DNA of 64,000 bases from Sphingobium sp. Leaf26 (GCF_001421665.1 NZ_LMKV01000001.1:603038-667037); one strand, 5' to 3'. Shown: positions 34,939 to 45,339, counted from the first letter of the stretch. The notes: generated from the letters alone by a model not told the origin. A program made the numbers and translations.

Positions 34939-37314
34939 ATGCGCTTTTCCAAGACCATGACGTTGCGCCGCGCCGCGGTGTCCGCACTCAGCCTGGGCAT
35001 CGCCTTGGCCCCTGCCGCCGCGATGGCGCAGGATGCCGCACCGCAGGCGCCGCAGGACGGCACCGACATCGTCGTCACCGCCCAAAAGCGCGCCGAGCGT
35101 TTGCAGGACGTGCCGCTGGCCGTGACCGCCGTGGGCGCCGACACGCTGGCCAACCGCCAGATCAACGACAGCAGCTCGCTGGTGCAGGCGGTCCCGTCGC
35201 TGACCTTCCAGCAGGGCGCCACCCCCACCAACAGCAGCTTCCGCATTCGCGGCATCGGCACCGCCCTGTTCGGTCAGGGCGTCGAATCCTCCGTCTCCAC
35301 CGTAGTCGACGGCGTCGTCGCCGTGCGCCAGACCCAGGGCTTCACCGACCTCGCCGACATCGAGCGCGTCGAAGTGCTGCGCGGCCCGCAGGGCACGCTG
35401 TTCGGCAAGAATGCGACCGCTGGCGTCGTCAACGTCACCACCGCCCGCCCCTCGCGTGATTTCGAGGGCAAGGCAGAAGCGACGATCGCCGAGCATGGCG
35501 AATATCGCGCCCGTGGCACCGTGTCCGGCCCGATCAGCGATACGATGCGCGCCCGCGTCACCGGATTCTACAATGACGTGCGCGGCGTCGCCCGCAACAT
35601 CGCGACCGGCGGCTGGGACAATGGCTCCAAGAGCTGGGGCGTGCGCGGCAAGCTGGAATGGGATGCGACCGAAAATCTGAACCTGCTGTTCGCGGCCGAA
35701 TATCGCAAGACCGACGCGGATTGCTGCGCTTCCACCTGGATCGCGATCACCAACCCGAACCTGCAAACGCTGGTCGGCCCGATCGACGCCACCCGCAACA
35801 ACCGCACGCTGAACGACGAAACCGTCACCTATTCCAACAGCAAGCAGCAGACCTATTCTTTGCAGGCCGACTGGGATCTGGGCGCCGCCACGATCACGTC
35901 CATCTCCGCTTACCAGAAATATCATCTGGACGTGAACCAGCCGATCGAGCGCATCAACAGCGATGTGCCGCTGTTCGTCGGCAGCGCCGCCACCTACTCC
36001 TATTTCAGCCAGAACCATGGCATCGTTGATCTCGACGCCTTCAGCCAGGAATTGCGGATCGCCAACAATGGCAATAGCGACTTAAATTATGTCGTCGGCG
36101 CCTTCTACATGCATTCGGACATTGAGCGCCCGTTCGATCGCCGCCGCGCCCGTTGCACCGCCGGCACCTTCGGCGAAGCCTGTGCGCCTGCCAACATCAT
36201 CTGGCAGTCAGCCAAGAGCGACATCCGCCTGAAGCAGGAGAGCATCGCCGCCTTCGGTCAGTTCGACTATCGCATCACCGGCGGCTTGAAGGCAATCGGC
36301 GGCCTGCGCGTCCAGCATGAAAAGGGCACCAACAGCGGCACCCGCACCGCCCCGATCGTGGCGGGCGACGTGATCTTCCCCGGTAACGCCTCGACCAGCG
36401 GCTCCATCACCGCCAGCGACACCGCCGTCACCGGCAAGGCGGGCCTGCAATATGAATTCAGCCGCAACGCGCAGGTCTATGGCAGCTATACCCGCGGCTA
36501 TAAGGGTCTGGGCTATGAGATGGAAATCTCCGCCGACCTCGCCAACCAGCGCGTGCTGGAGCCGGAACATGTCAACGCCTATGAAATCGGTTTCAAGGGC
36601 CGCACCGCCGACGGTGTGCTGAGCGTCAGCACCGCCCTCTTCCTGGCCGACTATACCAATCTTCAGGTGCAGGCGAACCGTTCCGACATCACGTCCGGCG
36701 TCGTCCAGTTCGTGTCGACCAACGCCGGCAAGTCGCGCACCAAGGGCTTTGAGGTCGAAGCGACCGTGCGTCCCGACGATCATTTCAGCCTGACCGGCGC
36801 GGTCACCTATTCGGATGCGAAGATCGACATTGATGGCCTGAACTGCCCGCAGCAGATCGCCGCCACCGCGCCGATCATGACCGGCACACCGATCAACGTC
36901 TGCTACCGCACGGCGGCGGGCGTCACCCCGACGCAAAATCTGCGCGGCGCCACCCTGCCGGTCAGCCCGAAGTGGAAGATCAGCATCGCGCCGCGCTATG
37001 AAGCGCCAATTCCGGGCACCGACTATGCCGGCTTCATGCAGGTGGGCGTCAATTTCCAGAGCGCGATGAACTTCTCGGTCGAGCAAGACCCGCTGCTGGA
37101 ACAGCCCGCCTACACGCTGGTCGACGCCAGCATCGGCGTGAAGCAGATCGATGGCCGCTACAGCCTGACCCTGTTCGTCAAAAATCTGTTCGACGAAAAC
37201 TATCTGACCAGCATCGGCCACACCTCCTTCCTGGGCGGCAATTATGATCTGGTCGGCACCTTCAACAAGGATGCAGACCGTTACTTCGGCGCCACGCTGG
37301 GCGTGAAGTTCTGA
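34939..37314 (+). CDS. TonB-dependent outer-membrane receptor
   Basis: A 791-residue energised importer. The start at 34939 has GGGGAGGA just upstream and begins a signal peptide (MRFSKTMTLRRAA to AAAMAQ). A TonB-box-like DIVVTAQKR is followed by the plug domain (DVPLAVTAVGADTL, SFRIRGIGTALFGQG, VEVLRGPQGTLFGKNATAG). The beta barrel ends at a terminal Phe (RYFGATLGVKF). First gene of the locus behind the LacI-type operators, so it most likely imports the oligosaccharide used by the downstream enzymes. A 62-base gap separates it from the sulfatase. Confidence 0.93.
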   Translation: MRFSKTMTLRRAAVSALSLGIALAPAAAMAQDAAPQAPQDGTDIVVTAQKRAERLQDVPLAVTAVGADTLANRQINDSSSLVQAVPSLTFQQGATPTNSSFRIRGIGTALFGQGVESSVSTVVDGVVAVRQTQGFTDLADIERVEVLRGPQGTLFGKNATAGVVNVTTARPSRDFEGKAEATIAEHGEYRARGTVSGPISDTMRARVTGFYNDVRGVARNIATGGWDNGSKSWGVRGKLEWDATENLNLLFAAEYRKTDADCCASTWIAITNPNLQTLVGPIDATRNNRTLNDETVTYSNSKQQTYSLQADWDLGAATITSISAYQKYHLDVNQPIERINSDVPLFVGSAATYSYFSQNHGIVDLDAFSQELRIANNGNSDLNYVVGAFYMHSDIERPFDRRRARCTAGTFGEACAPANIIWQSAKSDIRLKQESIAAFGQFDYRITGGLKAIGGLRVQHEKGTNSGTRTAPIVAGDVIFPGNASTSGSITASDTAVTGKAGLQYEFSRNAQVYGSYTRGYKGLGYEMEISADLANQRVLEPEHVNAYEIGFKGRTADGVLSVSTALFLADYTNLQVQANRSDITSGVVQFVSTNAGKSRTKGFEVEATVRPDDHFSLTGAVTYSDAKIDIDGLNCPQQIAATAPIMTGTPINVCYRTAAGVTPTQNLRGATLPVSPKWKISIAPRYEAPIPGTDYAGFMQVGVNFQSAMNFSVEQDPLLEQPAYTLVDASIGVKQIDGRYSLTLFVKNLFDENYLTSIGHTSFLGGNYDLVGTFNKDADRYFGATLGVKF

Positions 37315-37376
37315 TCCTTCTGGCGCGGCGGTTACCGCCGCCGCGCCTCCTATTCTCACGGTATGGAGCAGGACGA

Positions 37377-39083
37377 ATGGGCAAGCGCATCCTGATGGCG
37401 GCGACCATGCTGACAGCGGCGATCGGCCTGTCCGGCGCGCACGCAGCGCCTAAGCCTGTGGCACCGGCCAAACCCAATATCGTCCTGATCGTCCTCGATG
37501 ATGTCGGCTTTTCCGACCTGGGCGCTTTCGGCTCGGAAATCCGCACCCCCAATATCGATGCGCTGGCGGCGGGCGGGTTGCGCTACAACCAGTTCGACAG
37601 CAAGGCGGTCTGCACCCCCACCCGCGCGGCGCTGCTGACCGGCCGCAATCATCAAACGGTGCGGATGGCGGACCTGCCGACCAACCGGCGCACCACCGAC
37701 ATGAGCCGCGATCGCGGCGAACTGCCTACCAATGCGCAGATGCTGCCGCAGGCGCTGAAAGCCGCAGGCTATCGCACCTATGGCGTGGGCAAATGGCATC
37801 TCGGCCCGGAATATGAGGACGGGACGCCGGGCAACAATGCCAGTTGGCCGTTGCAGCGCGGCTTCGACCGTTTCTATGGATTTTACAATGGCTGGACCGA
37901 TCAATATCATCCCGACCTGATCGAGGGGAACAGGCCGCTGCCCAAGCCCGACCGGCCGGGCTATCATTTCTCCGCCGACATGGCCGACCATGCCATCGCC
38001 GATATCGACCATGCAACGGGCAGGCCCTTCTTCCTCTATTTCGCCATGGGCGCGGGCCACGCGCCGCTTCAGGCGCCACGCGCCTATATCGACCATTATC
38101 GCGAGACATATGCAAAGGGCTGGGACGCTTTACGCGCCGAACGCTTCGCGCGGATGCAAAAGCTGGGCATCATTCCCGCAAACGCCGTCAACACCGTCCG
38201 TGCCGCCGGCGATCGCGCGTGGGACCAGCTCAGCGCCGACGAGCAGGCCGTCTTCGCCCGCTACATGGCGACCTATGCCGGTTTTCTGGAACATGCCGAT
38301 GCGCAGATCGGCCGCGTCGTCCAGCGGCTCAAGGATAGCGGCCAATATGACAACAGCATCATCCTGCTGATCTCCGACAACGGCGCCGCATCCGAAGCCG
38401 GGCAGGATGGCAGTTTCGAGAAGATGTACCGCCCCAATAAACTCAGCTTCGCGCAGCAGCGGGCGCGCATCGACGATATCGGCACGGACAAGCTGCAACC
38501 CGAATATCCCCGCCCCTGGGCTTGGGCCGGCGACACGCCGTTCCGCCGCTACAAGGTGTGGCCCTATGCCGGTGGCGTCCGCACGCCATTGATCGTCTCA
38601 TGGCCGGCGGTGATCAAAGACAAGGGCGCCGTGCGCAGCCAGATGGTCGACCCGATCGACCTCGCCCCCACTTTGTTGGATGCGGCGGGCACAGACTTTG
38701 CCCGGAGCGTCGATGGCGTGGCGCAGGTGCCGGTCGCCGGCCGCTCGATCCGCGCCACCTTCCGCAATCCGGCCGCCGCGACCCGATCGGTCCAATATTT
38801 CGAACTGCGTGGCCAGCGCGCCATCACTTCGGGCCATTGGCGCGCGGTCGCCATGCACAAATATGGCACCGACTTCGCGAAAGACCGGTGGGAATTGTTC
38901 GACCTGTCGAAGGATTTTTCCGAAAGCACCGACCTTTCCGCCAGCCACCCCGCCAAGCTGGCGGAGATGAAGGCGCTCTGGTGGCGGGAGGCACGCAAGT
39001 ACAGCACCCCTGCCCTCGCCGAACCGCCGGAAATTTTCGCCAGGCGCGCGCGCTACGACGACGCCTTCACCGATCCGAAATGA
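37377..39083 (+). CDS. Secreted sulfatase (arylsulfatase-like, Cys type)
   Basis: A 568-residue type I sulfatase with a signal peptide (cleavage near AHAAPKP). Metal ligands Asp41-Asp42 (IVLDDVGFSD); the formylglycine site is Cys79 in AVCTPTRAALLTGRN, fitting C-X-P-X-R. Later conserved parts are GVGKWHLG and LISDNGAASE. It needs conversion of Cys79 by the FGE encoded three genes later. It probably acts in the periplasm on an imported sulfated oligosaccharide. The GH3 gene downstream overlaps its stop (ATGA). Confidence 0.92.
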   Translation: MGKRILMAATMLTAAIGLSGAHAAPKPVAPAKPNIVLIVLDDVGFSDLGAFGSEIRTPNIDALAAGGLRYNQFDSKAVCTPTRAALLTGRNHQTVRMADLPTNRRTTDMSRDRGELPTNAQMLPQALKAAGYRTYGVGKWHLGPEYEDGTPGNNASWPLQRGFDRFYGFYNGWTDQYHPDLIEGNRPLPKPDRPGYHFSADMADHAIADIDHATGRPFFLYFAMGAGHAPLQAPRAYIDHYRETYAKGWDALRAERFARMQKLGIIPANAVNTVRAAGDRAWDQLSADEQAVFARYMATYAGFLEHADAQIGRVVQRLKDSGQYDNSIILLISDNGAASEAGQDGSFEKMYRPNKLSFAQQRARIDDIGTDKLQPEYPRPWAWAGDTPFRRYKVWPYAGGVRTPLIVSWPAVIKDKGAVRSQMVDPIDLAPTLLDAAGTDFARSVDGVAQVPVAGRSIRATFRNPAAATRSVQYFELRGQRAITSGHWRAVAMHKYGTDFAKDRWELFDLSKDFSESTDLSASHPAKLAEMKALWWREARKYSTPALAEPPEIFARRARYDDAFTDPK

Positions 39084-40789
39084 GCCTCATCATTCCCAAT
39101 CTGTCTTCCCCACTTTCACCCGGTGCCGGTCCTCTCGCCCTCTCCCGCGAGGACATGGCCTGGGTGGAAAACACCCGCGACGCGATGAGCGTCGAGGCGC
39201 AGATCGCACAACTGTTCGTCCTGTCCGCGCGCCACGACAGCATCGCGGAAACCGACGGCCTGCTCGGCCATGCGCCGGGCGGCATCCATCGCTTCCCGAC
39301 CCATGATCTGGCCGCAGCGTGGGCCGCGACCCGCCATGCGGTCGAGCGGTCGCAAGTGCCGCTTATCCTGTCCGGTGACATAGAGGGCGGCACGGTCAGC
39401 GCGCCTTTCACCACCGCCATCCCCAACCAGATGGGCATCGCCGCCTGTAACGACCTGACGCTGAGCGCCGACCTTGCCCGCATCGTCGGGCTGGAAAGCC
39501 GGGCGCTGGGCTATAACTGGTCGTTCACGCCGGTCGTCGATATCAATCGCGCCTTTCGCAACGCCGTGGTCGGCACCCGCTCCTATGGCTCCGACCCCGA
39601 CCGTATCCTGGCGCAGGCCCGCGCCTATGTCCGCGCGTTGCAGGCGCAAGGCGTGGCCGCCTGCGCCAAGCACTGGCCGGGCGACGGGCTGGACGATCGC
39701 GACCAGCATCTGGTCACCAGCGTCAACGACATGGACATGGACGAGTGGCGGGCGACCTTCGGCCGTATCTACGGCGCATTGGTCGATGATGGCGTGATGA
39801 CGATCATGTCGGCCCATATCGCCCTGCCCGCCTATATCCGCGAGAAACTGTCGCAGGCGGGCGCGCAGGCGTTCGAGCCGGCCTCCGTCTCCCGCCTTCT
39901 CAACGAAGATCTGCTGCGCGGCGAACTCGGCTTTGACGGCCTGATCGTATCCGACGCCACCGTCATGGGCGGCCTGACCAGTTGGATGGCCCGCGCCGAA
40001 GCGGTGCCGGCGGTGATCGAAAATGGCTGCGACGTCTTCCTCTTCAGCCGCGATCCAATCGCCGACATGGGCTTCATGCTGCAAGGGCTGCGCGACGGTC
40101 GCCTGTCGGAACAGCGCCTGCACGATGCCGTCACCCGCTTCCTGATGCTGAAGACCAGGCTGGGGCTGCACCGCATGACCCCGGACGAACGCATCGCCCC
40201 GGTCGAACGGACCCGCGCCCTGCTGCGCCAGCCCGCCCATCTCGATCAGGCCGCCCGCGCGGCTGCCGCCAGCATCACTCTGGTCAAGGATCGCGACATG
40301 CTGATCCCGATTGTGCCGGACAAGCACAAGCGCGTGCTCATCATGTCGGACGAAGGGGCCAGCTTCTTCTCCGGCGCGCCCGAACGCGACTTCACGCCGT
40401 TGATCGCAGGTCTGGAAAGCCGGGGCTTTACCATCCGCCATTTCGATGCCGATGCGATGCCGACGCCTGAGGACACCGACCTCATCCTCTATCTCATCGG
40501 GCAGGAAGCGACCCCGTCGCTCAGCCATATCTTCCTCGATTTCGCCAAGCTGCATGCCGGTCCGCGCAACGGGATGATCCAGTTCAACCGCGAAATCCCG
40601 ACCCTGCTCGTCTCCTTCGGCCAGCCCTATTATCTGTATGACGCGCCGAATTTCGCGACCTATATCAACGCCTATGCCTCCCTGCCCGATGTCCAGACGG
40701 CATTGGTGGAGCGGCTGACGGGCGATGCGCCCTTCACCGGAAACAGCCCGGTCGACGCCTTTTGCGGGAAGGAGCAATTGTCATGGTGA
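39080..40789 (+). CDS. Cytoplasmic GH3-family glycosidase (NagZ-like)
   Basis: A 569-residue glycoside hydrolase family 3 protein without signal peptide. The KHWPGDG motif at residues 197-203 followed by DRDQH (207-210) resembles the KHFPGHG-DSH loop of beta-N-acetylglucosaminidases of the NagZ type, where an Asp-His pair is the acid/base. The nucleophile is probably Asp292 in LIVSDATVMGG. A C-terminal alpha/beta domain follows (ITLVKDRDML, VLIMSDEGASFF). The motif suggests a beta-linked N-acetylhexosamine substrate, but beta-glucosidase activity is possible. It overlaps both neighbours by a few bases. Confidence 0.88.
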   Translation: MSLIIPNLSSPLSPGAGPLALSREDMAWVENTRDAMSVEAQIAQLFVLSARHDSIAETDGLLGHAPGGIHRFPTHDLAAAWAATRHAVERSQVPLILSGDIEGGTVSAPFTTAIPNQMGIAACNDLTLSADLARIVGLESRALGYNWSFTPVVDINRAFRNAVVGTRSYGSDPDRILAQARAYVRALQAQGVAACAKHWPGDGLDDRDQHLVTSVNDMDMDEWRATFGRIYGALVDDGVMTIMSAHIALPAYIREKLSQAGAQAFEPASVSRLLNEDLLRGELGFDGLIVSDATVMGGLTSWMARAEAVPAVIENGCDVFLFSRDPIADMGFMLQGLRDGRLSEQRLHDAVTRFLMLKTRLGLHRMTPDERIAPVERTRALLRQPAHLDQAARAAAASITLVKDRDMLIPIVPDKHKRVLIMSDEGASFFSGAPERDFTPLIAGLESRGFTIRHFDADAMPTPEDTDLILYLIGQEATPSLSHIFLDFAKLHAGPRNGMIQFNREIPTLLVSFGQPYYLYDAPNFATYINAYASLPDVQTALVERLTGDAPFTGNSPVDAFCGKEQLSW

Positions 40790-42711
40790 TGCGCAGGATC
40801 GCGGCGACTTCGCTGCTGCTGATGGCGCTGGGTGGCGCAGGATCGCCACCGCCCGCCGGCTGGCGCGACCTCAACCATGATGGCAAACTCGACCTTTATG
40901 AGGACAGCCGCGCACCGGTCGACAAGAGAGTAGACGATCTCCTCGCCCAGATGACGTTGCCGGAAAAGGCCGGGATGCTGCTGCACGGTACCCTGCCCAC
41001 GCCCGGTTCCGCGATCGGTTTCGCCGGCAAGACCTATGACGCCGATGCGACCGCGAAGCTGCTGAACGATCGCCATATCAGCAGCTTCATCACGCGCCTC
41101 GTCGTGTCGCCATCCCAATTGGCTGCACAAAACAACGCCGTGCAGAAACTGGCGGAAGCGAGCCGCCTTGGCATCCCCGCCACGATCAGCACCGATCCGC
41201 GCCATCATTTTCAGGCGACGTTGGGCGCCAGCACCACTGGCGGCGGCTTCTCGCTGTGGCCCGACACGCTGGGCTTCGCCGCGCTGGGCGATGCCGACAC
41301 GGTCCGCCGTTTCGGCGACATCGCGCGGCAGGAATATCGCGCCGTCGGCATCCATATGGCCCTCTCGCCGCAGGCCGACCTTGCCACCGAGCCGCGCTGG
41401 CCGCGCTTCGCCGCCACTTTCGGGTCCGATCCGGCCGACGTGTCGCGCCTCGCCGGCGCTTATGTCGAGGGATTTCAGCATGGCCGCACCGGCGTCCGCC
41501 CCGATGGCGTCGCGACCGTGGTCAAACACTGGGTCGGCTATGGCGCGGAGCCGGAAGGGTTCGACGGACATAACCATTATGGCCGCAACGCGCCGCTGAC
41601 CGACGCCGCCTTCGCCCAGCATATCCGCGCCTTCGACGACAGCCTGGCTGCCCACAGCGCGGGCGTCATGCCCACCTATGTCATCGTGCGTGGCCCGAAG
41701 ATTGCGGGCCAGCCGATCGAACCGGTCGCCGCCGGCTTCAACAGGCAGATGCTGACCGGCCTGCTGCGCGGGGAGAAGGGCTATCGTGGCCTGATCGTGT
41801 CCGACTGGTCGATCACCAATGATTGCCCGCAGGCCTGCATGGCCCCCGATGCGCAGAATCCGCAAACGCCCGCCTCCATCGGCACGCCATGGGGCATGGA
41901 GACGGCCGACAAGACCACGCGCTTCGCCAAGGGTCTGAATGCCGGGATCGACCAGTTCGGCGGCGCGAGCGATCCCGCCCCCATATTGGATGCGGTCGCC
42001 AAGGGCCTCGTCAGCGAAAAGCGGATCGATGACTCCGTCCGCCGCGTGCTGCGCCTGAAGTTCGAACAGGGGCTGTTCGACAATCCCTATGTCGATGAAG
42101 TCGCCGCCGCCCGCATCGTCGGCAACCCGCGGGCGCAGCAGGAAGCCGACGCCGTCCAGCGCGCCAGCCAGGTTCTGCTGCGCAACGACGCCGCCACCCT
42201 GCCGGTCGCGCCGGGCAAGCGCATATGGCTGCACAATGTCGATGCCGCCGCCGCCCGCGCCGCCGGCTTCACCGTGGTCGAAGACCCGGCGCAGGCCGAC
42301 ATCGCGCTGGTCCGCACCGCGACCCCGTTCGAAACGCTGCATCCGCATCATTTCTTCGGCGCGCGCCAGCATGAAGGACGGCTCGATTTCCGCGCCGACG
42401 ACAAGGATGTGCAGGCGATCGCCCGCGCCTCCGCCCATGTCCCTACCATCGTCGCCATCGAGATGGATCGCCCTGCCATCCTGACCGCGATCGAACCCAT
42501 GGCCAGGGCCATGCTCGTCACCTTCGGCGCGAGTGATGCCGCCGTGCTGGATGTCGTCACCGGCCGCGCCGTGGCAAAGGGGCATATGCCGTTCTCCCTC
42601 CCCCGCTCCATGGCCGATGTCGAGGCGCAAAGCCCCGACCTCCCCGATGATGGCCCCGCCCCCGCCTATCCGCGCGGAGCCGGGATCGTCCTGAAGGCCT
42701 CTGCCGAGTGA
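40783..42711 (+). CDS. Exported GH3-family beta-glycosidase
   Basis: About 642 residues from the ATG at 40783, chosen because GGAG lies 8 bases upstream. A signal peptide (MVMRRIAATSLLLMALGGAG) is followed by an unusual EF-hand-like DLNHDGKLDLYED at residues 29-41, likely a calcium loop. The GH3 barrel has the conserved KHWVGYGAEPEGFDGHNH and nucleophile Asp341 in LIVSDWSITN. The C-terminal alpha/beta sandwich is present; the usual fibronectin-like third domain is missing. It overlaps the previous gene by 7 bases and the FGE gene by 4. Confidence 0.9.
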   Translation: MVMRRIAATSLLLMALGGAGSPPPAGWRDLNHDGKLDLYEDSRAPVDKRVDDLLAQMTLPEKAGMLLHGTLPTPGSAIGFAGKTYDADATAKLLNDRHISSFITRLVVSPSQLAAQNNAVQKLAEASRLGIPATISTDPRHHFQATLGASTTGGGFSLWPDTLGFAALGDADTVRRFGDIARQEYRAVGIHMALSPQADLATEPRWPRFAATFGSDPADVSRLAGAYVEGFQHGRTGVRPDGVATVVKHWVGYGAEPEGFDGHNHYGRNAPLTDAAFAQHIRAFDDSLAAHSAGVMPTYVIVRGPKIAGQPIEPVAAGFNRQMLTGLLRGEKGYRGLIVSDWSITNDCPQACMAPDAQNPQTPASIGTPWGMETADKTTRFAKGLNAGIDQFGGASDPAPILDAVAKGLVSEKRIDDSVRRVLRLKFEQGLFDNPYVDEVAAARIVGNPRAQQEADAVQRASQVLLRNDAATLPVAPGKRIWLHNVDAAAARAAGFTVVEDPAQADIALVRTATPFETLHPHHFFGARQHEGRLDFRADDKDVQAIARASAHVPTIVAIEMDRPAILTAIEPMARAMLVTFGASDAAVLDVVTGRAVAKGHMPFSLPRSMADVEAQSPDLPDDGPAPAYPRGAGIVLKASAE

Positions 42712-43652
42712 CGGACGGCATGATCCACCTGCCCGGCGGCGCTTTCCTGATGGGATCGGACCGATTCTATCCCGAAGAAGCGCCGGTGCGCCGTGTGCAG
42801 GTGGACGGCTTCCGCATCGACGAAACGCCGGTCACCAACCGTGACTTCGCGCGCTTCGTGGACGCGACCGGTCATATCACGCTGGCGGAAATCGCGCCCG
42901 ATCCCAAGGACTATCCCGGCATGGACCCGGCGATGGCGCAAGCGGGTTCCTTGCTGTTCCAGCGTACCGGCGGCCCGGTATCGCTAGAAGACTATAGCCA
43001 GTGGTGGCAATTCAGCTTCGGCACCGACTGGCGCCATCCCCATGGCCCGGACAGCCGGATCGAGGGGCTGGAGGATCATCCCGTCGTCCATATCGCCTAT
43101 GCCGACGCAGAAGCCTACGCCAAATGGTCGGGCAAGGTGCTGCCGACCGAAGCCGAATGGGAATATGCCGCGCGCGGCGGCCTGGGCGGCGTGGACTATG
43201 CCTGGGGCGACGCGCTGGCGCCCGGTGGCGCGATGTTGGCCAATTACTGGCAGGGCGCTTTCCCATACGGCAACACGCTGGCGGACGGCTATGAGCGCAC
43301 CTCGCCGGTGCGCACTTATCCCGCCAACGGCCATGGCCTGTACGACATGATCGGCAATGTCTGGGAATGGACGACCGACTGGTTCGCCCAGCCCCGGATC
43401 GAGCGCAAGGCGAAGGGGAGCTGCTGCGTCCCCGCCAATCCGCGCGGCGGCACGAAGCGGGAGAGCTTCGATCCCGCCACGCCTGACATCGCCATTCCGC
43501 GCAAGGTGTTGAAGGGCGGATCGCATCTGTGCGCCGCCAATTATTGCCAGCGCTATCGCCCCGCCGCCCGCCATGCGCAGGCGGTGGACAGCGCGACCAG
43601 CCATATCGGCTTTCGCTGCATCATCCGGGACAAGAAGGGAACCCGTCCATGA
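42708..43652 (+). CDS. Formylglycine-generating enzyme (sulfatase activator)
   Basis: A 314-residue FGE-type oxidase that turns the Cys of C-X-P-S/T-R into formylglycine using O2 and copper. Family parts: MIHLPGGAFLMGSD, ETPVTNRDFARFV, LPTEAEWEYAARGG, GNVWEWTTDWF. The catalytic Cys pair is in GGSHLCAANYCQRYRPAARH (C-X4-C), followed by GFRC. This keeps true FGEs apart from related proteins without the cysteines. It has no signal peptide, fitting modification before export. A GTG start overlaps the GH3 stop; an ATG at 42720 is an alternative. It lies directly before the second sulfatase. Confidence 0.92.
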   Translation: MTDGMIHLPGGAFLMGSDRFYPEEAPVRRVQVDGFRIDETPVTNRDFARFVDATGHITLAEIAPDPKDYPGMDPAMAQAGSLLFQRTGGPVSLEDYSQWWQFSFGTDWRHPHGPDSRIEGLEDHPVVHIAYADAEAYAKWSGKVLPTEAEWEYAARGGLGGVDYAWGDALAPGGAMLANYWQGAFPYGNTLADGYERTSPVRTYPANGHGLYDMIGNVWEWTTDWFAQPRIERKAKGSCCVPANPRGGTKRESFDPATPDIAIPRKVLKGGSHLCAANYCQRYRPAARHAQAVDSATSHIGFRCIIRDKKGTRP

Positions 43653-45292
43653 CCCACGCCCGCCGCGCGCTGCGCGCCGCCGCGATCGCCGCCTGCACCC
43701 TGCTGGGACCGGGCGCCTTCGCCAAGCCGGTAAACCCGCCGCAGCCGAAACCGACCAACATGATCTTCGTGCTGGTGGACGATTTGCGCTACGATGCGAT
43801 GGGTTTCCTGACGCCCGGCCTCCAGACCCCCAATATCGACGCGCTGGCGAAGAATGGCGTCTATTTCCCCAATGCCGTCGTCACATCCTCGCTCTGCTCA
43901 CCCAGCCGTGCGACCATCCTGACCGGCCAGACCGCCCGTAACCATGGCGTGGTGGACAATAATAACAGTTCAGAGGAAGGGCTGACCTTCTTCCCCAAAT
44001 ATCTGCAACAGGCGGGCTATCAGACCGGCTTCTTCGGCAAATGGCATATGGGTTTCGACACCGACGCCCCCCGCCCCGGTTTCGATAAATGGGTCAGCTT
44101 CAAGGGGCAGGGCACCTATTTCCCGACCGAGCAGCTATCGCCCGAAAAGATCGCAGCGGGCGAGCGACAGATGCTCAATGTCGATGGCGCGCATGTGAAG
44201 CGCACGGGCTACATCACCGACGAGCTGACCGACTATGCCATGAACTGGCTGGACAAGGGCCGGGACAAGTCCAAGCCCTTCTTCCTGTATCTCAGTCACA
44301 AGGCGGTCCATAGCGATCCGCTGCCGCCCGACCGCTACAAGGCGCAATATAGCGATCTCAAGATCAATCTGCCCGCCAGCATGGCGAACACGCCGGAAAA
44401 TAATGCAGGCAAGCCGCTGTGGGTCCGCAACCAGCGCAATAGCTGGCATGGCGCGGACTTCCCCTATCACACCGACAACCCCATGACGGAGCAGGTGCGC
44501 GACTATTATCGCACCCTGTCCCCCGTGGATGAGAGCCTGGGTCGCATCCTGGCCTATCTAAGGGCGAACCATCTCGACAAGAATACGATGGTCGTCTTCT
44601 ATTCCGACAACGGCTTCATGATCGGCGAACATGGGCTGATCGACAAGCGCAACGCCTATGAACCATCCGTGCGCGTGCCGATGATCGTCTGGGCACCGGG
44701 CATGGTGCCCAAGGGCGTGACCAACCCGGCGGTCGTGCGCAATCTCGACCTCGCGCCCACCTTCCTCGACATCGCCCACCTGCCCAAGCCCGCGCAAATG
44801 GAGGGCAAGAGCTTCCTGCCGGTAGCCGAGGGCAAGATCGACGAAAAGACCTGGAACCCCGGCGATTTCGTCTATGAATATTATTGGGAATGGAGCTTCC
44901 CGCAGACCCCCACCACCTTCGCTATCGAGCGCGATCGGGTGAAATATATTCAATATCATGGCGTGTGGGATCTGGAGGAACTGTACGACCTCAAGACCGA
45001 CCCGGACGAGATGCACAATCTGATCGAAGACCCCAAATGGCTGGATACGAAGATCACGCTGCGCAAGGCGCTGTTCGATCAGCTGGGCAACAGCAAGGGC
45101 GCACATGTCGTCCCCTACACGCGCAAGACCAGCTCCGGCCTCGTCCATCGCAATATCGACGGCCCGCACGCCGCCGACTTTCCGGCCGACTGGTATGTGA
45201 AGCCCAACCTGCCGACCAAGATGAACGACCTGTTCGCCGACAGCCCCGCCAAGGCGAAAGCCGAGGCCGAAGGCAAGACCTACCATCCTTGA
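43649..45292 (+). CDS. Secreted sulfatase (N-acetylglucosamine-6-sulfatase-like)
   Basis: A 547-residue Cys-type sulfatase starting MTHARRALRAAA with a signal peptide. Metal ligands are in FVLVDDLRYDAMGF; the formylglycine Cys83 is in SSLCSPSRATILTGQ. TARNHGVVDNNNSSEEG after the motif and FFGKWHMGF resemble the glucosamine-6-sulfatase/SULF lineage, unlike the first sulfatase of this operon. The substrate is thus tentatively a 6-sulfated N-acetylglucosamine. It overlaps the FGE stop (ATGA). Confidence 0.9.
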   Translation: MTHARRALRAAAIAACTLLGPGAFAKPVNPPQPKPTNMIFVLVDDLRYDAMGFLTPGLQTPNIDALAKNGVYFPNAVVTSSLCSPSRATILTGQTARNHGVVDNNNSSEEGLTFFPKYLQQAGYQTGFFGKWHMGFDTDAPRPGFDKWVSFKGQGTYFPTEQLSPEKIAAGERQMLNVDGAHVKRTGYITDELTDYAMNWLDKGRDKSKPFFLYLSHKAVHSDPLPPDRYKAQYSDLKINLPASMANTPENNAGKPLWVRNQRNSWHGADFPYHTDNPMTEQVRDYYRTLSPVDESLGRILAYLRANHLDKNTMVVFYSDNGFMIGEHGLIDKRNAYEPSVRVPMIVWAPGMVPKGVTNPAVVRNLDLAPTFLDIAHLPKPAQMEGKSFLPVAEGKIDEKTWNPGDFVYEYYWEWSFPQTPTTFAIERDRVKYIQYHGVWDLEELYDLKTDPDEMHNLIEDPKWLDTKITLRKALFDQLGNSKGAHVVPYTRKTSSGLVHRNIDGPHAADFPADWYVKPNLPTKMNDLFADSPAKAKAEAEGKTYHP

Positions 45293-45339
45293 TTTTGGCC
45301 CTGATCCCGGCCCACCGGCCGCTTTGAAAGTTCGCGTCG

